In this document: in pieces, positions 7,423-13,803 of the stretch | Numbering within the stretch: position 1 is the stretch's first letter | Layout of the letters: each line of letters opens with the position of its first letter | NCBI GenBank assembly: GCA_964526965.1 | Contig: CAZGML010000043.1 | Span: 1 to 17,114, forward strand | DNA from: UBA6265 sp964526965 | GTDB taxonomy: Bacteria > Chloroflexota > Chloroflexia > Thermomicrobiales > UBA6265 | Length of the DNA stretch: 17,114 bases | Direction of reading: 5' to 3' | Translations under genes and position numbers: made by a program | The notes under the pieces: generated by a model | What the model was told of the DNA's origin: nothing | The model's input: the letters and a program-made list of their open reading frames with translations, nothing else | Databases searched by the model: none

Positions 7423-7974
7423 ATGGCAATTTCGACAGCAACGATCAAGGAACTCCGCGAAGCCACTGGTGCCGGCATTATGGATGCCAAGCGCGCCCTG
7501 GAAGAAAACGATGGCAACATCGAAAAGGCGAAAGACTACTTGCGACAGCAGGGTTTGGCCAAGGCCGGCAAGAAGTCTGACCGCACAGCGACCGAGGGCC
7601 TGGTGGACACATACATCCACGCCCAGGGCCGCATCGGGGCACTGGTAGAAGTAAGCTGCGAGACCGACTTCGTGGCCCGCACCGAGGACTTCAAGGCCCT
7701 CACCCGCGACATCGCGATGCAGGTTGCAGCTATGAGCCCGCGCTACGTCAGCCGCGAAGAGATTTCTGATGAAGAATGGGCCGAGCTTGAGCGTGAGTTC
7801 GGAGATCGCGACACCGCTGCCAAGAACGTGGTTTTGAGCGACCAGGATTTCATCAAGGATCCAAGCCAGTCCATCGGCAACCTGGTAACTGAGGCTGTTG
7901 CCAAGCTTGGCGAGAATATCGTCATTCGGCGCTTCGCCCGCTTCGAACTCGGCGAAACCGCCAGCGCAGAGTAA
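7423..7974 (+). CDS. tsf: Translation elongation factor Ts (short form)
   Basis: EF-Ts releases GDP from EF-Tu during elongation. The 183-residue protein shows the N-terminal EF-Tu-binding helical domain with TGAGIMDAKRAL (15-26), and the core motif ETDFVAR (80-86) that contacts the nucleotide site. At 183 residues it is close to the Thermus type (about 196) and much shorter than E. coli EF-Ts (283), so it should have a single core subdomain and may act as a dimer, as in Thermus (inference). The ATG has GAAGGAG at 7411-7417. It lies 74 nt after rpsB, a gene pairing conserved across bacteria. Confidence 0.96.
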   Translation: MAISTATIKELREATGAGIMDAKRALEENDGNIEKAKDYLRQQGLAKAGKKSDRTATEGLVDTYIHAQGRIGALVEVSCETDFVARTEDFKALTRDIAMQVAAMSPRYVSREEISDEEWAELEREFGDRDTAAKNVVLSDQDFIKDPSQSIGNLVTEAVAKLGENIVIRRFARFELGETASAE

Positions 7975-7992
7975 ACCCGATACATCATGGCC

Positions 7993-8026
7993 ACGCCGCC
8001 CAACGGACCTTTCCGGGGCGGCGTTT
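7993..8026 (+). terminator. Strong hairpin with short T-tract between tsf and pyrH (attenuator or partial terminator)
   Basis: ACGCCGCCC (7993-8001) pairs perfectly with GGGCGGCGT (8016-8024). Inside, CGGA (8004-8007) pairs with TCCG (8012-8015) around a CCTT loop, so nearly the whole element folds, and TTT ends it at 8024-8026. The T-tract is short for full termination. It probably reduces read-through from rpsB-tsf into pyrH-frr-uppS. Confidence 0.55.
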
Positions 8027-8078
8027 GCCAAGCCAGCGTCCCGACCATGCAATTCCCCATTCCCAAAGGAGCCACCCC

Positions 8079-8804
8079 ATGACCTCTTCGTCCGACACAC
8101 CCAGGGTTCTTCTCAAGCTGAGCGGTGAAGCACTCATGGGAGACGCCGGGCACGGCATTGATCCATCCGTTGCCCAGGCAATGGCAGCCCAGATAAAAGC
8201 CGCTCACGACAAGGGCATCCAGATAGGCATTGTTGTTGGTGGCGGCAACCTTTGGCGCGGAGCGACCGCAAGCGCGATGGGAATGGAACGCGCCACTGCC
8301 GATTACATGGGCATGGTGGCGACCGTCATGAACGGCCTTGCCCTGCAGGATGCGCTTGAGAAAGCCGGAGTCGGATGCCGCGTTCTCACCGCCATTGCCA
8401 TGCACGAAGTCGCCGAGCCATATATTCGCCGCCGCGCAATTCGTCACATGGAAAAGGGCCGGGTTGTGATTATGGTTGCCGGCAACGGTACCCCCTACTT
8501 CACCACCGACACTGCCGCCGCACTGCGCGCCCTCGAGCTGGACGCAGATACACTGCTCATGGCGAAGAACAAGGTCGATGGCGTTTACGATTCCGATCCC
8601 CGTACCAACCCGAAGGCTCTTCGTTACGATAACGTGACCCACCAGCAGGCCCTGGAGCAAAACCTCAAGGTTATGGACGCCAGCGCCATGGCCCTTTGCA
8701 GGGATAACAACCTGCCAATACGGGTATTTGATATCACTGCAGAGCAGGCCATTACGCGAGCGCTGACGGGCGAAGAGCTAGGAACTCTCGTTCACGCCGG
8801 ATAA
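8079..8804 (+). CDS. pyrH: Uridylate kinase (UMP kinase)
   Basis: Phosphorylates UMP to UDP with ATP in pyrimidine nucleotide synthesis; the bacterial enzyme is a hexamer of the amino-acid-kinase fold, unrelated to eukaryotic UMP/CMP kinase. The 241-residue product has LLKLSGEALMG (11-21; phosphate binding), IVVGGGNLWRG (51-61), DYMGMVATVMNGLALQDAL (75-93), the VAGNGTPYFTTDTAAALRA segment (133-151), and NKVDGVYDSDPR (164-175). These cover the nucleotide and UMP sites. ATG at 8079 follows AAAGGAG (8065-8071). Its place between tsf and frr is the usual one in many phyla. Confidence 0.97.
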   Translation: MTSSSDTPRVLLKLSGEALMGDAGHGIDPSVAQAMAAQIKAAHDKGIQIGIVVGGGNLWRGATASAMGMERATADYMGMVATVMNGLALQDALEKAGVGCRVLTAIAMHEVAEPYIRRRAIRHMEKGRVVIMVAGNGTPYFTTDTAAALRALELDADTLLMAKNKVDGVYDSDPRTNPKALRYDNVTHQQALEQNLKVMDASAMALCRDNNLPIRVFDITAEQAITRALTGEELGTLVHAG

Positions 8805-8869
8805 TCAGCACGAAAAGCCCAAATCGCGGTACTCTACCTGCAGAAGTATACGAACGAAAGGAAAGCATC

Positions 8870-9430
8870 ATGTCTGTTGCTTCTATACTCAAGGACACCG
8901 AAACCCGCATGGGTAAATCGATGGACTCCCTGATTCACAACCTCGGATCCATTCGAACCGGACGTGCGAACACGGCAATGGTCGATGACATTCAGGTTGA
9001 GGCCTACGGCACAATGATGCCGCTCAACCAGGTGGCTAGCGTATCGGTCCCGGAATCCCGCATGATTATGGTGCAGCCGTGGGACAAGGGTAGCCTGAAA
9101 TCGATTGAAAAGGCGCTCATGTCCAGCGAGCTGGGCATTACGCCGAACAACGATGGAACTGTTATTCGCCTCAGCATTCCGCCGCTCACCGAGGAGCGTC
9201 GCAAGCAAATGGTGAAACAGGTGAGCAGCTACGTTGAAGACGCAAAGGTCTCCGTACGCAACATTCGTCGCGATGCCATGCAATCAATCAAGGCACTCAC
9301 AGCCGATAAAGAGATCTCCGAAGACGATGAGCGTCGCGCGAGTGATCAGTTGGACGCGCTCACCAAGAAGTACACCGATCGCAGTGACGAGATCGGCAAG
9401 GATAAAGAAGCCGAAGTTCTCGAGGTCTAG
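8870..9430 (+). CDS. frr: Ribosome recycling factor
   Basis: With EF-G it splits the post-termination ribosome. The 186-residue length is the family norm (185). It has the N-terminal helix with SIRTGRANTAMVDDIQVEAYG (27-47), PLNQVA (51-56), and later the helical stretch with LTEERRKQMVKQ (105-116) and NIRRDAM. The start is ATG 8870 with GAAAGGAAA at 8856-8864. It lies 65 nt after pyrH and 3 nt before uppS. Confidence 0.97.
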   Translation: MSVASILKDTETRMGKSMDSLIHNLGSIRTGRANTAMVDDIQVEAYGTMMPLNQVASVSVPESRMIMVQPWDKGSLKSIEKALMSSELGITPNNDGTVIRLSIPPLTEERRKQMVKQVSSYVEDAKVSVRNIRRDAMQSIKALTADKEISEDDERRASDQLDALTKKYTDRSDEIGKDKEAEVLEV

Positions 9431-9433
9431 TCG

Positions 9434-10171
9434 ATGGATCAAGCAGCCGATTCAGTGAACTCCAATGAAGTACCAAGCCATGTTGCTATCATCATGGACG
9501 GCAATGGCCGCTGGGCAAATGCCCGCGGCCTGGATCGGCTGCAAGGTCACGAGGCCGGCACGGAAACCATCCGCCGTGTTCTTCGTCATGCCGCAAAACG
9601 CGGCGTGCAATATCTCACCATCTGGGCTTTTTCCACTGAAAATTGGCGCCGGCCGGAGGACGAAGTTTCCGGCCTCATGGAAATTCTTGGGCGCGTTCTG
9701 ATTTCCGAAACCGAAGAGCTTCACCGGCAGGGCGCACAACTCCGCCATATCGGCGATCTCACCCCACTCGCGCCACACCTGCAGGAATCCATCAAGGAAG
9801 CAATTGAACTCACTGCGAACAACGATCGGATCGTGCTCACCATCGCTTTTAATTACGGTGGCAGGCAGGAATTAATCCACGCCATGAAGCGCATGATCGC
9901 CGATGGCATCGACCCCGATTCAATCACCGAAGAAACCGTGTGCGCCTATCTTTATATGCCTGATTTGCCCGAGCCGGACCTGATCATCCGCACATCCGGT
10001 GAATATCGCCTCAGCAACTTCCTGCTCTGGCAGGGCGCATACAGCGAACTCTTCTTCTCGCCAAAGTATTGGCCCGATTTCTCCGAAGACGATCTCGATG
10101 AAGCAATAAGCAACTACACACATCGGGAGCGTCGCTTCGGGGCGACGTCTGCACAAATTCGAGCGACATGA
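9434..10171 (+). CDS. uppS: Isoprenyl transferase (undecaprenyl diphosphate synthase family)
   Basis: Condenses isopentenyl diphosphate onto farnesyl diphosphate in cis to make the long lipid carrier for peptidoglycan and other wall polymers. The 245-residue protein has HVAIIMDGNGRWA (16-28; D22 is the Mg-binding aspartate), AFSTENW (65-71), FNYGGR (139-144), IIRTSGE (184-190), LSNFLLWQ (193-200), ELFF (205-208) and RERRFG (231-236). It begins 3 nt after the frr stop with GAGGT (9422-9426) inside frr, and its stop overlaps the cdsA start by 4 bp (ATGA), so translation is coupled on both sides. Chain length of the product cannot be told from sequence. Confidence 0.96.
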   Translation: MDQAADSVNSNEVPSHVAIIMDGNGRWANARGLDRLQGHEAGTETIRRVLRHAAKRGVQYLTIWAFSTENWRRPEDEVSGLMEILGRVLISETEELHRQGAQLRHIGDLTPLAPHLQESIKEAIELTANNDRIVLTIAFNYGGRQELIHAMKRMIADGIDPDSITEETVCAYLYMPDLPEPDLIIRTSGEYRLSNFLLWQGAYSELFFSPKYWPDFSEDDLDEAISNYTHRERRFGATSAQIRAT

Positions 10172-11022
10172 AAACGCGTTCGATATCGGCCGTTGGAATC
10201 GTTCTGGTCAGTATCGTTCCATCAATACTCGGTGGATGGTTCTTCGCTGTCACCATCGCCATCGTCTTCGCGCTGGCATTCGGGGAACTCCTCAAACTGA
10301 TCGACTACCAGGACCCGTTCACCAGAACCTATGGCACTGCCATGATCGCGGTTGCGACCGCCTCGGCAGTCATCTGGCCAGGCGGCGAGGGCTTGCCGCT
10401 GGTGGTGGTTCTCCTCTGCCTGGTTCCCCTCACCTACGTCATACTTCCCGCACCTGGCCCGGTAAACATTTCAGACTGGGCCGTTCGTATCGGTAGCGCT
10501 GCATACCTTACGTTGCCCGCATACGCTGCTGTGAGCCTCCGTGAGACCGAATCAGCCGCCAGTGTGGATTGGATGCGCGATTTGGTCGGCGCCATGCCGG
10601 GGTCGCGCGAAACGTCCGAGGGGCTCGGCTGGTTCCTGTTTGCGCTGCTCATCACCTGGATGAGCGATACCTTTGCCTATCTGGTCGGGAAGCCGTTTGG
10701 GCGAACCAAACTCATTCCACGCGTGAGCCCAAACAAAACCGTTGAAGGAGCAGCTGGCGGACTCATCGCAGCCGGCGTTACGGCCGCGCTTGTTGTGGAA
10801 GTCATGGGACTACCCATGAACGGCTTCCTTGCAGCGGGCCTTGGCATCGTGCTGGGCGCACTCGGTATGGTTGGTGATCTGTTTGAATCGCAACTCAAGC
10901 GCCGCGCGGGTGTGAAGGATAGCGGCAAAGCAATTCCCGGTCACGGCGGCTTTCTCGACCGGATCGACGCACTCATCTGGGTGCTGCTATCCACCTTTGC
11001 CCTGGTTCCGTTACTCACCTGA
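10168..11022 (+). CDS. cdsA: Phosphatidate cytidylyltransferase (CDP-diglyceride synthase)
   Basis: Integral membrane enzyme that makes CDP-diacylglycerol from phosphatidate and CTP, the branch point for phospholipids. The 284-residue protein has about seven or eight hydrophobic segments, the motif SDTFAYLVGKPFGRTKLIP (166-184) with SPNKTVEGAAGG (187-198), and the family signature in GMVGDLFESQLKRR (233-246) through GKAIPGHGGFLDRIDAL (253-269). Those aspartates bind the metal. The ATG overlaps the uppS stop (ATGA), so it depends on coupled translation and has no clear ribosome site of its own. Confidence 0.95.
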   Translation: MKTRSISAVGIVLVSIVPSILGGWFFAVTIAIVFALAFGELLKLIDYQDPFTRTYGTAMIAVATASAVIWPGGEGLPLVVVLLCLVPLTYVILPAPGPVNISDWAVRIGSAAYLTLPAYAAVSLRETESAASVDWMRDLVGAMPGSRETSEGLGWFLFALLITWMSDTFAYLVGKPFGRTKLIPRVSPNKTVEGAAGGLIAAGVTAALVVEVMGLPMNGFLAAGLGIVLGALGMVGDLFESQLKRRAGVKDSGKAIPGHGGFLDRIDALIWVLLSTFALVPLLT

Positions 11023-11033
11023 TTGGAGCGCAA

Positions 11034-12155
11034 ATGTCTACGAATGTGGCATTGCTTGGATCCACCGGATCAATTGGCACACAAACACTGGATGTATTGC
11101 GCTCCCTGCCGGAGATGCTCCGACTTGTCGGGTTGGCCGGTGGTTTGCGATCTGAGCTTATTGACCAGCAGGTTGCGGAGTTTCAACCAAAGCACGTGGT
11201 GCGTGGCGATGCCCACACCGGCAAACGACCCGGCACTGAGGAACTGATTGAGATCGCCACGTTGCCAGATGTTGACATCGTGGTCGTCGCCACCAGTGGC
11301 CACGATGCTATTGAAGCAACAAGCGCCGCGCTGCAAGCGGGAAAAATCGTGGCACTGGCGAACAAGGAAGCCATCGTTTGCGCGGGCGAGTTGATCATGC
11401 CGATGTGCGAACTCGGCACCAACCTCCGCCCGATTGATAGCGAACACAGTGCGCTATGGCAAAGCCTGCAAAGTGGAAATGCTGCTGATCTCCGTCGCAT
11501 CATCCTCACGGCCAGTGGCGGACCGTTCCGTACATTCTCGGAAGATGAGCTCGCCCAGGTTACCGTGGAGCAAGCGCTGAAGCATCCAAACTGGGATATG
11601 GGTGCGAAAATCACCATCGATTCCGCAACGCTAATGAACAAGGGACTGGAGCTCATCGAGGCAGTCTGGTTGTTCGATACTCCAGCGGAGAAGATTGACG
11701 TGGTTGTCCATCCCGAATCGTACATCCACTCAATGGTGGAATTCGCCGACCGCAGCATTATTGCGCAGATGAGTCCGCCAGATATGAAGCTGCCGATTCA
11801 GTATGCACTCACCTGGCCTCAACACGCCGGGAGCGAATTCGAGCCAATGGATTTCTCACGCGCATTGTCAATGAACTTTGAGCCCCCACGGGAAAATGTC
11901 TTTCCCAGTCTGCGCCTGGCGCGCGAGGCGATCAGGCAGGGGCAGACCTACCCTACGGTCCTTTCGGCTGCAGATGAGATAGCGGTAGAGGCGTTTCGCA
12001 ATCAACAAATTGGCTTTCTCGATATCCCCCTGGTGATCGAATCCACCCTCGCTGCACACGACGGTATGGAGATTTCCACCCTTGATGTGGTGAAGGAAGC
12101 GGATGAATGGGCACGACGTACTACGGCTGAACTGATTGCGGGGCGGCAGCAGTAA
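11034..12155 (+). CDS. dxr: 1-deoxy-D-xylulose 5-phosphate reductoisomerase
   Basis: Second enzyme of the non-mevalonate isoprenoid pathway, converting DXP to MEP with NADPH, which links it to the UppS step upstream. The 373-residue protein has GSTGSIGTQTLDVL (9-22; NADPH), ALANKEAIVCAGEL (107-120), the metal-ligand motif DSEHSALWQ (135-143), ASGGPFR (160-166), HPNWDMG (184-190) and MNKGLELIEA (201-210). These match the E. coli active-site residues. ATG 11034 is 11 nt after cdsA with TTGGAG at 11023-11028. It ends the co-directional run; its last 35 bp overlap the convergent comF gene. In many bacteria rseP and ispG come next; they do not here. Confidence 0.96.
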   Translation: MSTNVALLGSTGSIGTQTLDVLRSLPEMLRLVGLAGGLRSELIDQQVAEFQPKHVVRGDAHTGKRPGTEELIEIATLPDVDIVVVATSGHDAIEATSAALQAGKIVALANKEAIVCAGELIMPMCELGTNLRPIDSEHSALWQSLQSGNAADLRRIILTASGGPFRTFSEDELAQVTVEQALKHPNWDMGAKITIDSATLMNKGLELIEAVWLFDTPAEKIDVVVHPESYIHSMVEFADRSIIAQMSPPDMKLPIQYALTWPQHAGSEFEPMDFSRALSMNFEPPRENVFPSLRLAREAIRQGQTYPTVLSAADEIAVEAFRNQQIGFLDIPLVIESTLAAHDGMEISTLDVVKEADEWARRTTAELIAGRQQ

Positions 12156-12897
12156 TCAGGCTGCGATATTTCTCCAAATCGCGTTTCCGAATATCAAACG
12201 CTACCGCCACAGCGGAGATCTGCTTTACCCCGGACGCTTCCAGTACTTCTGCACAGGCGCCGATAGTGGCTCCGGTCGTGTAAACGTCGTCCAACAACAC
12301 ATAGTGGGCACCGCGGTCGAGTGACCAGCCCGGATTCAGGCTGAACGCACCATCCATGTTCGCGAGCCGATCTTCTCGACTACTGTGGGCTTGCGATTCC
12401 GTCTCCCTCACTCGCACCAGGGCAGGCTCAACCGGGATGTCGTGTATCTCGCCGAGATGCCGCGCTAGCAACTCTGCCTGGTTGAAGCCACGCCACTCCT
12501 GCCGATTCGGGTGTAACGGCACCGGTATGATGGCATCGACCGGGCCAAGGTCGATTAACGCTGGCCCCATCGTTTCGGCGAGATCTTTGGCGCGATCGCG
12601 CTCCCGATCATATTTGAACGCCTGCACTGAACGTGCAATCCATCCATCATAGACGCTCCCCGCCCGGGCTTTCACAATTGCGGGGTGCATATTACGGCAC
12701 TCACAGCCGGTGTTGAGTATCGGATGCCCGCACCTGTCGCAGCACATGCCGGGAACCAACGGCGTATGGTCCTTGATGCACAAGTCACAAACCCACTTCC
12801 CACGCTGACCGCACATGGCACAGGTGCGTGGGTAGGCCATGTCGACCAGCACCTCGCGGAGTGGGACCGAAATCGTGCGCAGCATCTGCCGGATCAC
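12121..12897 (-). CDS. comF: ComF-family phosphoribosyltransferase-like protein
   Basis: ComF/ComFC proteins have a zinc ribbon and a phosphoribosyltransferase fold and are needed for natural transformation in several bacteria, with a proposed role in handling incoming single-stranded DNA; non-competent bacteria also keep them. The 258-residue protein has zinc-ribbon cysteines C26, C29, C37, C40 and further cysteines C52, C53, C56, C65, C67. It then has PVPLHPNRQEWRGFNQAELL (126-145) and the PRPP-loop motif VLLDDVYTTGATIG (200-213). The start is GTG (12895-12897), overlapping the phzF stop as GTGA. The convergent overlap with dxr is 35 bp, so the two messages are antisense at their 3' ends. 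No other competence gene is in the window. Confidence 0.9.
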   Translation of the reverse strand: MIRQMLRTISVPLREVLVDMAYPRTCAMCGQRGKWVCDLCIKDHTPLVPGMCCDRCGHPILNTGCECRNMHPAIVKARAGSVYDGWIARSVQAFKYDRERDRAKDLAETMGPALIDLGPVDAIIPVPLHPNRQEWRGFNQAELLARHLGEIHDIPVEPALVRVRETESQAHSSREDRLANMDGAFSLNPGWSLDRGAHYVLLDDVYTTGATIGACAEVLEASGVKQISAVAVAFDIRKRDLEKYRSLITAAAPQSVQP

Positions 12898-13736
12898 AGC
12901 GCGATCTCACCATGAATGCATGTAGTGGTGTTGCCACCTACCCACACCGTGCCATGGTCATCGGCACGAATCTGTATCTCCCCAGCTCTCCCAACCCGCT
13001 GGCCCTGGGAAACAATGAAGCTGGAAGGCGCCATACCAGCTTGCACAACCCATTGGCCGACGGATGCGTTCATGCTGCCGCAGACCGGATCCTCGCTAAT
13101 GCCCAGCCGCGGAGCGAATGTGCGCATTTCGTAGGCGTGTTTCGATCCTTCCGGATACATGCCGATGGCTCCAATCATCGCATCCGGAATCAGCGAGAGA
13201 TCGGGTTCGAGCGCAAGCACATCTTCGGCAGATGGGAGTTGTACGACTCCCCAACCGGGACCGTTGTCTACCCACTGATGGGTCAGTATCTGCTCCCGAT
13301 CGACCTTGAACGCCCGGGCGATGTCATCGACATACGCTTCTTCCATTGGTCCGTCCCGCTTTACAGGTGGCGCAGCGAACGCGAGCCCGGCTTCCGAGAG
13401 ATTTACGCGCACCAGGCCGGAAAGTGTCTCCTGCTGGATTATTCCCTCATCCTTCGGCTTGCCACCATGTTCAAGCCAGGCATGGGCGGAGCCGAGGGTG
13501 GGATGTCCGGCGAACGGGAGCTCACCGCCTGGTGTAAAGATGCGCAGCCGGTAATCGGCATCCGGATGCGTAGGCGGTAGCACAAAGGTTGTCTCGGAGA
13601 GATTGGTCCACGTGGCAACGCGCTGCATCTCCTCGTCAGAGAGTCCTTCGCCATCGAGCACTACTGCAACCGGATTCCCCATAAATGGTGCCGCCGAAAA
13701 CACATCCACCTGGGCAAACGCCCTCGTCTTCTTCAC
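12894..13736 (-). CDS. PhzF-family isomerase/epimerase-like protein
   Basis: The PhzF family shares the diaminopimelate-epimerase double fold. The founding member isomerises a phenazine precursor, but most members have unknown substrates, so a phenazine role must not be read from the name. The 280-residue protein begins QVDVFSAAPFMGNPVAVV (9-26) and has NLSETTFV (45-52), where E48 aligns with the catalytic glutamate. It then has FTPGGELPFAGHPTLGSAHA (67-86) and a C-terminal DPVCGSMNAS segment. The GTG start (13734-13736) is supported by AGGAGG (minus strand, 13745-13750) 8 nt away. It is coupled to comF by a 4-bp overlap and is divergent from the DNA polymerase, 67 nt apart. Confidence 0.9.
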   Translation of the reverse strand: MKKTRAFAQVDVFSAAPFMGNPVAVVLDGEGLSDEEMQRVATWTNLSETTFVLPPTHPDADYRLRIFTPGGELPFAGHPTLGSAHAWLEHGGKPKDEGIIQQETLSGLVRVNLSEAGLAFAAPPVKRDGPMEEAYVDDIARAFKVDREQILTHQWVDNGPGWGVVQLPSAEDVLALEPDLSLIPDAMIGAIGMYPEGSKHAYEMRTFAPRLGISEDPVCGSMNASVGQWVVQAGMAPSSFIVSQGQRVGRAGEIQIRADDHGTVWVGGNTTTCIHGEIAL

Positions 13737-13785
13737 CCTACTGGCCTCCTGCCTCTATCACTGCTTGTGCGCTGGCGTATCATAT

Positions 13786-13797
13786 GAACAAACGTTC
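13786..13797. promoter_or_regulatory. LexA (SOS) box, Gram-positive type, upstream of the DNA polymerase
   Basis: GAAC-AAAC-GTTC is a perfect match to GAAC-N4-GTTC, and the centre also fits the RNRY form of the Bacillus/Actinobacteria consensus. Dehalococcoides (Chloroflexota) LexA is known to use this Gram-positive motif. The box ends 6 nt before the polymerase ATG and starts next to TATCAT (plus, 13778-13783) and TATGAT (minus, 13779-13784), so a bound repressor could block transcription in either direction. I found no second copy by eye in the window, and eight fixed bases would give about 0.3 hits here by chance. Confidence 0.75.
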
Positions 13798-13803
13798 TGT
13801 ACA

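Noticed and set aside
12894..13736. Phenazine biosynthesis function for the PhzF-like gene
   Set aside because: No other phz gene is present, and most PhzF-fold proteins are outside phenazine pathways.
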